DNA from: DASWHR01 sp036398095
GTDB lineage: Bacteria; Actinomycetota; AC-67
Assembly (NCBI GenBank): GCA_036398095.1
Contig: DASWHR010000072.1
Span: forward strand, 1 to 44,686
Reading direction: 5' to 3'
DNA: 44,686 nt
Numbering within the stretch: position 1 is the first letter of the stretch; each line of letters starts with the position of its first letter. Below are positions 1 through 6,720 of this stretch, one piece after another. A program made the translations under genes and the position numbers. The notes beneath the pieces are model-generated. The model worked only from the letters and a program-made list of their open reading frames with translations, ran no database searches and was not told the DNA's origin.

Positions 1-25
1 GCGTCCGCGGCGTAGCCGCGGACGC
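1..25 (-). terminator. Hairpin downstream of the CAP-protein gene
   Basis: A perfect 10-bp inverted repeat (GCGTCCGCGG / CCGCGGACGC) with a 5-nt loop lies 21 bp past the stop codon of the minus-strand CAP gene. No clear U-tract follows, so a U-less terminator is an inference. The element touches the window edge, so what lies beyond is unknown. Confidence 0.5.
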
Positions 26-46
26 GGCCCCGGTGGTCATCGATCG

Positions 47-700
47 TTACGAATCAAGCTGGATCATCCGCTGCAGCATGGACACCGTTCGCACCGGCGG
101 TGCGACGGGGACGGGGATCGGCGCCGGCGCGACCGGCGCGGATGCCGCCGGCTGCGAGGTCGTGGTCCGCGGCTTCGTCGTGGTGGTGCGCGGCTTCGAA
201 GTTGTCGACTTCGGTTTGGTCGTCGTGGTCGTCGTGGTCTTCGTCGTGGTGGTGGATCCGCCGGAGCGAAGCGCGAACACCACGGTCACGTAGATGGTTC
301 CGTCGCCGACGACGACGCCGACGCCGAACTGGTTGTATTCGCTGTCGAGGATGTTGGAGCGGTGACTCGGCGAGTTCATGAAGGCATCCATCAGGTCGGG
401 CACCGTCGGACCCATGCCGACGTTCTCGCCTACGACCTGCCAGTTCTTCACTTCCGAGGTCAGGTTGGGGTTGTGCCAGATCCGGCCTTCGGACGCCATG
501 CGCGCCGAGTGCCGGCGGGCGACGTCCACCAGATCGCCGTAGACGGTCAGCGCTTTGCGGCCGTTCGCCGCACGAATCGAGTTGTGTCGCGAGACGAAGT
601 CGTTCTCGTAGGACGACAGCGCCGAAGCCGGCGCGGCGGAGATGAGGAGCACTCCGGCCGTCATCACGACGGCGATAAGCACAGAAATGGATCGCTTCAT
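47..700 (-). CDS. Secreted CAP-domain (SCP/PR-1-like) protein with Thr/Lys-Pro-rich tail
   Basis: The 217-aa product begins with a clear Sec signal peptide (MKRS, a hydrophobic core, then ASA near residue 27). A CAP domain follows at about residues 28-145, with RHNSIR, WHNP, GENVG and SPSHRSNIL matching the family's conserved blocks. The C-terminal third is a low-complexity Thr/Lys tail that turns into Ala/Pro/Val repeats, as seen in wall-spanning or mucin-like linkers. Bacterial CAP proteins are extracellular and their activity is mostly unknown. I chose the ATG at 700 because the signal peptide starts there and AGGGGG (711-716) precedes it; a longer reading runs into the structured leader. 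The gene stands alone, divergent from the FAD oxidoreductase, and its leader carries a c-di-GMP riboswitch. Confidence 0.9.
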   Translation of the reverse strand: MKRSISVLIAVVMTAGVLLISAAPASALSSYENDFVSRHNSIRAANGRKALTVYGDLVDVARRHSARMASEGRIWHNPNLTSEVKNWQVVGENVGMGPTVPDLMDAFMNSPSHRSNILDSEYNQFGVGVVVGDGTIYVTVVFALRSGGSTTTTKTTTTTTTKPKSTTSKPRTTTTKPRTTTSQPAASAPVAPAPIPVPVAPPVRTVSMLQRMIQLDS

Positions 701-704
701 GTCT

Positions 705-780
705 CTCGAGCCCCCTGTCGGATAGCTCGAGCACTGCGGCCCGTCCACTGCAGGTTTCCCCCCTGCGCCTTTGGACGGGC
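705..780 (-). promoter_or_regulatory. Tandem hairpins between riboswitch and start codon (expression platform candidate)
   Basis: Two inverted repeats lie between the riboswitch aptamer and the CAP gene. One pairs GCCCGTCC (773-780) with GGACGGGC (739-746) and encloses a smaller GCAGG/CCTGC hairpin. The second pairs CTCGAGC (725-731) with GCTCGAG (705-711), so the Shine-Dalgarno sequence at 711-716 sits at the base and in the loop of the hairpin. This arrangement suits control of ribosome access or of termination. The pairing is seen; the switching is inferred. Confidence 0.55.
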
Positions 781-804
781 GACCGGTGAAGCGATCGCAC
801 CGTT

Positions 805-905
805 CCTTTCGGCAACCCGGCTGACCTTCGAATCGATGGCGACTCGTGTCGGTCCCGTGGCTTTGCGTCCTCGCCTTCCGGCGAGTTTGCCCTTGTCGTG
901 GATTG
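805..905 (-). promoter_or_regulatory. Cyclic di-GMP-I (GEMM-I) riboswitch
   Basis: Read on the minus strand, the leader holds the GEMM-I core in order. GGGCAAAC (885-892) is followed by a 6-bp stem CTCGCC/GGCGAG closed by a GGAA tetraloop (870-885). Then come GACGCAAAGCCACGGG (854-869), a variable second arm, and GGTCAGCCGGGTTGCC (811-826). These are the near-invariant GEMM-I blocks: the GNRA tetraloop, the GCAAAGCCACGGG strand and the AGCCGGGTT ligand pocket. The class binds c-di-GMP. The riboswitch precedes only the CAP-protein gene. Outer boundaries are approximate. A family covariance-model search would settle the assignment. Confidence 0.9.
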
Positions 906-1013
906 CGGCCCGTGCTCGGTTGTCAATGTTTCATTGTGAGTATCGGGCGGATCCGTTGTGCGCTTGAGGCGATTTCCCCACACCAAAATGGGCGGGACGG
1001 GTCAAAGACCGCC

Positions 1014-1019
1014 TAGACT
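1014..1019 (+). promoter_or_regulatory. -10 element (TAGACT) for a probable leaderless transcript
   Basis: TAGACT ends 11 nt before the ATG at 1031 and no Shine-Dalgarno sequence lies between them, so transcription probably starts at or next to the start codon. The same hexamer precedes rex (4922) and the nuo operon (19998). I see no convincing -35. Confidence 0.45.
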
Positions 1020-1030
1020 TTTCGAACCAT

Positions 1031-2332
1031 ATGGACTCTCGAATCATTCGCCTCGACAAGCGCGACGCGCCGGTCGTCCTGGACGCCGATGTGGTCGTGT
1101 GCGGGGGCGGGTCGGCCGGCCTCGCCGCGGCGATCGCGGCGGCGCGCACCGGCGCGCGCACCGCATTGATCGAACGCTACGGATTCTTCGGCGGCAACGC
1201 GGTGTCGGCCTACGTGGGGACGATCTGCGGCTTGTACGTGCGCGACGGCGACGAGCAGCGCGCCTTGTACAGCGGCTTTGCCGGCGAGTGGGCGGAACGC
1301 CTGAAATCAGCGGGTTCCGCGTTCGGGCCGATCCCATACAAGGAGACCGCGGTCCTTCTTTACGTGCCGTGGGCGTACAAGCGACTCGCCGATGCGATGA
1401 TCCGCGCCGAGCCGAACATCACGCCGATATTGCACGCGACCGTCACCGACGTCGTGCGTTCCGGCCGACTGATCGAAGCGCTCATCGTGGGCTCGAAGCG
1501 GGGGCCGCTCGCTATTACCGGATCGGTTTTCGTGGACGCGTCCGGCGACGCCGACCTTGCCTTCCACGCGGGGTGCGCGACGGAGTCGGGCGGGGCGGGC
1601 CAACGCCAGTTTCCGTCGATGCAGTTCCTGATGGAGAACGTGGATCTGCCGGCCGCCTATGCCGCCGGCCTGGACAAATTGAACGAACTGCTTTCGACCG
1701 AAGGGCAGAAACCGGAGTGGAATCTGTCGCGGACCGGTGGCGCGGTCCTGCCGACCTTCCGGCACGGCGAGGTGATCGGGGCGATGACCAGGATCGCCGT
1801 GGACGGCCGTTCGCCGGATATGACCGATGTGTTCGAGGCGACGACGGCCGAGATGGCCGGTCGCGACGAGGCCGAGAAGGCGGCCGCGTTCCTGATCGCG
1901 CACATGCCGGGGTTCAAGGACGCGTTCCTTGCCGACACGCCCACGCAATTGGGCGTACGAGAGACGCGCCGCGGCGTCGGAGAGTACGTGCTCACCGGTG
2001 AGGACGTGCTTTCTGCCGCTCGATTCGACGACTGGGTTGCGGCCGGGGCGTGGCCGCAGGAGTTCCACGTCGACGGCAAGGGCACCGAGTACGTCTGGCT
2101 GGAGCCGGGAGCCTTCTATCAGGTCCCCTACCGATCGTTGCTCGCCCGAGACGCGGACAACCTTCTGCTCGCCGGCCGGTGCATCAGTGCCAGCCACGAA
2201 GCGCTCGCATCCTCGCGCGTGATCGCTCCGAGCATGGCCCAAGGCGAAGCCGCCGGTCGCGCCGCCGCGCTCGCCGCCGCCGGACGGATCTCGCTTCGCG
2301 ACGTCGATCCGGCCGACGTCCGTTCCGCGTGA
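1031..2332 (+). CDS. FAD-dependent oxidoreductase (FAD_oxidored family)
   Basis: The 433-aa protein has an N-terminal dinucleotide-binding fold, VVVCGGGSAGLAAAIAAAR at about residues 18-36, followed by an acidic strand end (ALIERYGFFGGNA). The C-terminal FAD-contact block (LLLAGRCISASHEALASSRV, then GEAAGRAAALAA) is typical of the FAD_oxidored family (PF12831-like), whose substrates are mostly unknown. No signal peptide or membrane segment is seen, so it should be cytoplasmic. The ATG at 1031 lies just before the fold and follows a -10-like TAGACT at leaderless distance. The acyl-CoA synthetase gene follows 43 bp downstream with its own -10-like sequence. The substrate cannot be assigned. Confidence 0.85.
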   Translation: MDSRIIRLDKRDAPVVLDADVVVCGGGSAGLAAAIAAARTGARTALIERYGFFGGNAVSAYVGTICGLYVRDGDEQRALYSGFAGEWAERLKSAGSAFGPIPYKETAVLLYVPWAYKRLADAMIRAEPNITPILHATVTDVVRSGRLIEALIVGSKRGPLAITGSVFVDASGDADLAFHAGCATESGGAGQRQFPSMQFLMENVDLPAAYAAGLDKLNELLSTEGQKPEWNLSRTGGAVLPTFRHGEVIGAMTRIAVDGRSPDMTDVFEATTAEMAGRDEAEKAAAFLIAHMPGFKDAFLADTPTQLGVRETRRGVGEYVLTGEDVLSAARFDDWVAAGAWPQEFHVDGKGTEYVWLEPGAFYQVPYRSLLARDADNLLLAGRCISASHEALASSRVIAPSMAQGEAAGRAAALAAAGRISLRDVDPADVRSA

Positions 2333-2359
2333 GGAATCGCCCGGGTACGGGGATCGGAT

Positions 2360-2365
2360 TAGGAT
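2360..2365 (+). promoter_or_regulatory. -10-like element (TAGGAT) before the acyl-CoA synthetase
   Basis: TAGGAT ends 10 nt before the ATG at 2376, and both this gene and the preceding one begin ccatATG without a Shine-Dalgarno sequence. A leaderless start from an internal promoter is plausible but unproven. Confidence 0.35.
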
Positions 2366-2375
2366 TCCGGCCCAT

Positions 2376-3893
2376 ATGAACGCGTCCGACTTCGTTCGAG
2401 CGACGGCGCGGCGGCTGCCGGACAAGCCGGCGCTGCTGTTCCAAGACCTTTCGATCACCTATGCGGAGCTCGACGCGGAGATCGATGCGGTCGCGGCCGG
2501 GCTGGCATCGCTCGGCGTGCGGCCGGGGGATCGCGTCGCTGTGCTCGTCCACAACGTGCCGCCGTTCGTTTCCGCCTATTACGGCGCGATGCGGGCCGGC
2601 GCCGTGATGGTTCCGATCAACGTCATGTTCACCGGCGAGGAGATCGCCCACATCCTGACCGATTCGGCCGCGCGGGTCGTGATCGCGGCCGAGCCGTTCG
2701 CGCCGCTGGTGGACGGCGTGAGGCACACCGCGCAGATGCTCGAGCACCTCGTCGTGACCGGGCCGCTCGCGCCGATGGGCGCGATGAACTGGGAGCAGTT
2801 CACAACCCGCTCCGCTACGCCTCCGAAGGTCGAAACCAAGCACGGCGATCTCGCGGTGCTCGGCTATACGAGCGGCACGACCGGCAAGCCGAAGGGCGCA
2901 ATGCTCACGCACGGCAATCTGCTCGCGAACCTCGATCAGATGAGCGACGTGCCGATGCTCACCGAAGCCGAATCCGACGTCGTGTTGCTGGTTCTTCCCC
3001 TGTTCCACATCTACGCGCTGAACGTGATCCTTGGGTTGACGCTGAAGGCCGGCGCGACCGCGGTACTGATCGAACGGTTCGACGCGATCGGATCGTTGGA
3101 TGCAATCGAGAAGAACAAGGTGACGATTTTGTTCGGCGCGCCGCCGATGTTCATCGCGTGGGTCAACACGCCGGGGATCGAGCGCGCCGACCTGTCGAGC
3201 GTGCGCGTGGCCGTGAGCGGCGCCGCTGCGCTTCCCGCCCAGGTGTTCGAAGACTTCAAGCGAAAGACGGGGGTGACGATCTGGGAGGGCTACGGGCTGA
3301 CCGAGACCGCACCCGGCGTCACGTCCAACGCGATGGGCGACGTGGCCAAAGCCGGTTCGATCGGCATGCCGCTGCCGGGCGTGGAGGTCCGGATCATCGA
3401 CGAGGACGGCGACGATGTCGAAGAGGGCGACCCGGGCGAGATCGCGGTGCGCGGCCCGAACGTGTTCGGTGGGTACTGGAAACAGCCCGAAGAGTCGAAG
3501 GCCGTGTTCACCCACGACGGTTGGTTCCGCACCGGCGACGTCGGCTACGCCGATGCCGACGGCTCTATCTTCCTGATCGATCGCAAGAAGGATCTGGTCA
3601 TTGTTTCGGGATTCAACGTCTACCCGCGGGAAGTCGAAAACGTGCTCTACCGTCATCCGAAAGTCGCCGAATGCGCCGCGATCGGGATTCCGCATCCCTA
3701 CACCGGCGAGGCGGTCAAGGCCTTGGTCGTGCTGAAAGAGGGAGAGCTGGCCAGCGAAGAGGAACTGCTGGACTTCTGCCGCCGTTCGCTTGCGCGATTC
3801 AAGCTGCCGGGCGCGATCGAGTTCGTCAAGGAGCTGCCGCATCTGCCGACCGGCAAGGTCGCCAAGCGCACGTTGCGCGCCCGCGAGAGCTAG
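2376..3893 (+). CDS. Acyl-CoA synthetase / long-chain fatty-acid CoA ligase (ANL family)
   Basis: The 505-aa length is usual for FadD-like ligases. The phosphate-binding loop YTSGTTGKPKGAMLTH lies at about 163-178, GYGLTETAP near 307, and the TGD...DRKKDLVIVSGFNVYPREVE hinge and A8 motif near 388-424. The C-terminal lysine is in PTGKVAKRTLR. The enzyme activates a carboxylic acid with ATP to the acyl-adenylate and then to the CoA thioester. Chain length cannot be read reliably from sequence. It is cytoplasmic or peripheral to the membrane. The upstream neighbour is the FAD oxidoreductase, and the membrane/glutaredoxin gene starts 17 bp downstream. Confidence 0.92.
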   Translation: MNASDFVRATARRLPDKPALLFQDLSITYAELDAEIDAVAAGLASLGVRPGDRVAVLVHNVPPFVSAYYGAMRAGAVMVPINVMFTGEEIAHILTDSAARVVIAAEPFAPLVDGVRHTAQMLEHLVVTGPLAPMGAMNWEQFTTRSATPPKVETKHGDLAVLGYTSGTTGKPKGAMLTHGNLLANLDQMSDVPMLTEAESDVVLLVLPLFHIYALNVILGLTLKAGATAVLIERFDAIGSLDAIEKNKVTILFGAPPMFIAWVNTPGIERADLSSVRVAVSGAAALPAQVFEDFKRKTGVTIWEGYGLTETAPGVTSNAMGDVAKAGSIGMPLPGVEVRIIDEDGDDVEEGDPGEIAVRGPNVFGGYWKQPEESKAVFTHDGWFRTGDVGYADADGSIFLIDRKKDLVIVSGFNVYPREVENVLYRHPKVAECAAIGIPHPYTGEAVKALVVLKEGELASEEELLDFCRRSLARFKLPGAIEFVKELPHLPTGKVAKRTLRARES

Positions 3894-3910
3894 ATGCCCG
3901 CGAGAGCTCG

Positions 3911-4831
3911 ATGATCGTCTTTCCCCTTGTCGCCGCTGCGATCTCGGCTCTGTTGTCGTTCGCGTTGTTTCGCCAGTTCAAGGGGCGGCGACGCCTTCCG
4001 CAGCTTGCATGGGGGATCGCGCTGGCGCAGTACGCGATTGCCTCGGTTGCGGTCGCGGCGGGGATCGGCGCCGGTTGGGATCCAACGTTGTTCCGCCTCT
4101 ATTGGGTGTTCGGCGCGCTGCTGAACGTGCCCTGGCTCGCGCTCGGGTCGATCTCGTTGCTGGGCAAGCGGGTCGTGTCCATCGCGGCGCTCGCTCTGGT
4201 GCTGACCGGCACCGTCTGGGGTTTCGCCGCGGTGTGGACGTCGGATCTGCAGCGGCCGGCATTGGAGACGCAGCAGATCCCGAAGGGAAGCGACGTGTGG
4301 TGTCCGAAGCAGGATCCCATTCGGACGATCCTGCCGCCCCCGTGTGCGCCGGCGCGCGGGCTGGCGCGGACGTACTCGCTGCCGTCGTTCGCGATCGTGG
4401 TGGGTATCGCGGCGATCTCGGGCCGGAAGCGCGACGGGGTCCGGCCGCCGCGCGACCGGGTGCGCGGCAACTGGATCATCGCGGCCGGCGTGACGCTCAA
4501 CGCATTGGCCGGCTTCGCGCTGATCGGCAAGGGGCGGGGGGGCCCGTTCTCGGTCGTGCTGGCGCTGAGCGTTACGATCATGTTCGTGGGCTTCGTGCTC
4601 GCTTCGCGGACACCGAAACACGTGGTCCTGTACACCACGCCGGACTGTCACCTGTGCGAAGAGCCGCGACGCATCCTTCAGGCGATGAAGGTCCCGTTCC
4701 AGGAATTGGATGCCACCGGAGATGCCGGCCGCTTCATCCGGACGCCCATCCTCGAGGTCGAAGGGATCGAGCGCGCCGAGGGACCGATGGACGCCGCCGT
4801 CGTTCGCCGGGCGCTCCGCGCACGAGCATAA
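3911..4831 (+). CDS. Integral membrane protein with C-terminal glutaredoxin-like domain
   Basis: The 306-aa protein starts directly with a hydrophobic segment (MIVFPLVAAAISALLSFALF). About six membrane helices fill residues 1-230, interrupted near residues 110-160 by a soluble stretch containing two cysteines. The last 80 residues form a thioredoxin-fold domain: HVVLYTTPDCHLCEEPRRIL has a CxxC redox pair as in glutaredoxin-like DUF836 proteins, followed by FQELDATGD and an RTPILEVEG cis-Pro-like element. The ATG at 3911 fits the start of helix 1, 17 bp after the ligase gene. The CxxC suggests thiol-disulfide chemistry at the membrane; partner and direction are unknown. I do not recognise the membrane part. 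Confidence 0.75.
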   Translation: MIVFPLVAAAISALLSFALFRQFKGRRRLPQLAWGIALAQYAIASVAVAAGIGAGWDPTLFRLYWVFGALLNVPWLALGSISLLGKRVVSIAALALVLTGTVWGFAAVWTSDLQRPALETQQIPKGSDVWCPKQDPIRTILPPPCAPARGLARTYSLPSFAIVVGIAAISGRKRDGVRPPRDRVRGNWIIAAGVTLNALAGFALIGKGRGGPFSVVLALSVTIMFVGFVLASRTPKHVVLYTTPDCHLCEEPRRILQAMKVPFQELDATGDAGRFIRTPILEVEGIERAEGPMDAAVVRRALRARA

Positions 4832-4898
4832 ACGGGTCAAAAACAAAGCAAGCTTCTAGGTTTCCGCAGGTCAGGGGCTACGCAAACACCCCGATAGT

Positions 4899-4916
4899 TT
4901 GAGAATGTGCTCACAA
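4899..4916 (+). promoter_or_regulatory. Rex operator upstream of rex (autoregulation)
   Basis: TTGAGAATGTGCTCACAA fits the Rex consensus TTGTGA-N6-TCACAA with one mismatch in the left half and exact spacing. It covers the -35 hexamer and part of the spacer of the rex promoter, so bound Rex would block RNA polymerase. Rex releases DNA when NADH is high. Autoregulation is known for Rex; here it is inferred from site position. Confidence 0.8.
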
Positions 4917-4927
4917 GCGTTTAGACT
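4899..4927 (+). promoter_or_regulatory. Promoter of rex
   Basis: The -35 TTGAGA (4899-4904) and -10 TAGACT (4922-4927) are separated by exactly 17 bp. The expected start is near 4934, leaving a short leader with GAGAGG before the ATG at 4956. Confidence 0.65.
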
Positions 4928-4955
4928 CGTGGTGTTCCCGAGAGGTCGTTCACGT

Positions 4956-5648
4956 ATGAGAGAACGCTCGATCCCCGAAGCGACCGTCGCCCGACTGCCC
5001 CTGTATCTGCGCAGCCTGGTGGACATGCACGAGCGCGGCTTGGCGACCATCTCCAGCGAAGGCCTCGCCGAGGCGGCCGGGGTGAATTCCGCCAAGGTCC
5101 GCAAGGATCTGTCCTATCTCGGTTCCTACGGGACCCGCGGCGTCGGCTACGACGTCGAGTACCTGATCTACCAGATCTCCCGCGAGCTCGGCCTGACGCA
5201 AGATTGGAATTGTGCGATCGTCGGGGTCGGAAACCTCGGCCGCGCGCTGGCGAACTATCGCGGGTTCTCCGCGCGCGGCTTTCGCATCGTCGCGCTGATC
5301 GACGCCGACGAGCGCAAGGTCGGCGAGAAGATCGGAGACCTCGCGATCGAGCATTTCGAAGACCTCGAGCGCATCGCCAAGGATCGCGAAGTGTCGATCG
5401 GCATTGTCGCCACGCCGGCAGCGGCCGCGCAGGATGCCGCGGATCGTCTTGTGTCGGCCGGCGTGAAGAGCATCTTGAACTTCGCGCCGGCCGTCATCCA
5501 AGTCCCCGACGACGTGTCGCTGCGCAAGGTAGATCTATCCATCGAGCTGCAGATCCTGTCGTTCTACGAACAACGCAAGTCCGCGCTGGAAAGCGTTGGG
5601 GCCCCGCGAAGGCTCACCGGCTCCGCCGCCAAGTCGACGCGCCCGTAG
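4956..5648 (+). CDS. rex: Redox-sensing transcriptional repressor Rex
   Basis: The 230-aa length is normal for Rex. The N-terminal winged helix (IPEATVARLPLYLRSL..., SAKVRKDLSYLGSYGTRGVGY) is the hallmark DNA-binding domain. The C-terminal Rossmann fold carries GVGNLGRAL at about residues 87-95, which binds NADH/NAD+, and the closing helix LSIELQILSFYEQRK is the domain-swapped dimer arm. The ATG at 4956 was chosen because it starts at the usual Rex N-terminus and follows GAGAGG; an upstream in-frame start would overlap the operator. Rex represses respiratory genes when NADH is low. Matching operators lie before rex itself, the bc operon and the nuo operon. Confidence 0.96.
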   Translation: MRERSIPEATVARLPLYLRSLVDMHERGLATISSEGLAEAAGVNSAKVRKDLSYLGSYGTRGVGYDVEYLIYQISRELGLTQDWNCAIVGVGNLGRALANYRGFSARGFRIVALIDADERKVGEKIGDLAIEHFEDLERIAKDREVSIGIVATPAAAAQDAADRLVSAGVKSILNFAPAVIQVPDDVSLRKVDLSIELQILSFYEQRKSALESVGAPRRLTGSAAKSTRP

Positions 5649-5790
5649 ACGGACGCGATATCCACAGCCGGTCGCGAGAAATATTCGAATTTCCCCCGGG
5701 AAAACAGCACGCGAAGGCCGGCGGAGTGGGAGAATCGACTCGGTCGCGATGCGAACGGCATCGCGAACAACGAGACCGAGGGGAGCAATC

Positions 5791-6702
5791 GTGCCGCGAA
5801 GCGTGTTGAGAATCGGGACACGATCCAGCGCGGTGGCGCTGGCGCAAGCCGAGTCGGTGCGTCGCGCCGTTCAGCAGATCATCACGCGCCGCAACTTCGA
5901 GCTAGTGCCGGTGACCAGCGACGACGACGAAGCTGGTCTCCCCGGCGGGCGCGGGCAGGTGATCGCCGAGATCCGGCGCGGCATCGCCGATAACAAGATC
6001 GACCTGGCCGTTCACAATGCCTGCGACCTTCCCGTCCAGGGACCGTCCCAGGTGGTGCTGGCCGGCATCACCGAACGGATCGATCCGCGCGAGGCGTTGG
6101 TGACGCGCCGCGGTTCCGGCCTCGGCACGCTGAGGCCGGGCACCCGGGTGGGGGTGACGTCGGCGCTGCGCGCGGCCCAGGTGCTTGCGATGCGACGAGG
6201 CCTGACGCCGGTGCGGATCGGGGGAACGCTCGACATCCGCTTGCGCGCCCTGACGGCGGGCGAGGTCGAGGCGCTCGTCCTCCCGATCGCGGGCTTGAAG
6301 CGGCTCGGCCGGGAAAGTCGCGCGGTGGAGATCCTCCCGATCGACATGGTGATGCCGTTCTCGGGGCAAGGGTTTCTTGCGATGGAGTGCCGGATCAATG
6401 ACAAGGACATGCGCGCCGCGCTCGCGCAGGTCCAACATGATCTGTCGCGCCGCGCCTTCGACGCGGAACGCACGTTCTTCTTGGAGATGGGCGGCGACCA
6501 CGAAGCGCCGATCGGCACGCTCGCCAAACTCGACGGGCCGATGGTCAAGCTGCGCGGCGTCGTGTGCTCGCCCGACGGTTCCACGATCATCCGCGACGTG
6601 GAGATCGGCGACGACCCGGCCAAGGTGGGCCGGTCGCTCGCGGACCGGATGATGCAGGCCGGCGCGGCCGAAGTGCTGGCCATGGCTCCGATCGCCGTCT
6701 GA
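5791..6702 (+). CDS. HemC (hydroxymethylbilane synthase) family protein lacking the cofactor cysteine
   Basis: The 303 aa match HemC over their length: LRIGTRSSAVALAQA (5-20), DLAVHNACDLP (71-81), RIDPREALV (96-104), IAGLKRLGRESR (166-177), SGQGFLAMECR (191-201) and AERTFF...APIG (225-242). True HemC carries a dipyrromethane cofactor on the Cys of GGCQVPIG; here the segment is GGDHEAPIG (234-242) without cysteine. HSxKD has become HNACD (Lys to Cys78, Asp79 kept), the second Arg of SSLRR is Ala128, and the Arg of LRGNV is Gly144. Tetrapyrrole synthesis is therefore unlikely. Start: GTG at 5791 behind GAGGGGAGC. The reading frame is intact, so it is a diverged homologue rather than a decayed gene. 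In streptomycetes rex is followed by hemACD, which supports descent from hemC. Function is unknown. Confidence 0.85.
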   Translation: MPRSVLRIGTRSSAVALAQAESVRRAVQQIITRRNFELVPVTSDDDEAGLPGGRGQVIAEIRRGIADNKIDLAVHNACDLPVQGPSQVVLAGITERIDPREALVTRRGSGLGTLRPGTRVGVTSALRAAQVLAMRRGLTPVRIGGTLDIRLRALTAGEVEALVLPIAGLKRLGRESRAVEILPIDMVMPFSGQGFLAMECRINDKDMRAALAQVQHDLSRRAFDAERTFFLEMGGDHEAPIGTLAKLDGPMVKLRGVVCSPDGSTIIRDVEIGDDPAKVGRSLADRMMQAGAAEVLAMAPIAV

Positions 6703-6704
6703 AG

Positions 6705-6720
6705 GGCTAAGCGATTAGCC
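6705..6720. terminator. Small hairpin between convergent genes
   Basis: GGCTAA-GCGA-TTAGCC is a 6-bp stem with a GNRA loop. It sits between the stop codon of the HemC-like gene and the end of the bc operon and includes the latter's stop codon. It could act in both directions; no U-tract is present, so the role is tentative. Confidence 0.4.

Noticed and set aside
33..293. Val-rich plus-strand ORF opposite the CAP gene tail
   Set aside because: It is the antisense of the Thr/Lys/Pro codon repeats in the CAP tail, with no ribosome-binding site or family match.
700..800. ydaO-type c-di-AMP riboswitch suggested by TATCCGACAG near the CAP start
   Set aside because: Only one short match was present and the rest of the class was missing; the aptamer upstream fits GEMM-I instead.
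921..940. Inverted repeat CAATG-TTT-CATTG near the CAP/FAD oxidoreductase gap, considered as a fourth Rex operator
   Set aside because: The half-sites are in the wrong orientation and spacing for TTGTGA-N6-TCACAA. No regulator can be named.
5680..5710. AT-rich palindrome ATTCGAAT before the HemC-like gene
   Set aside because: Too short and without a known operator match; may be chance.
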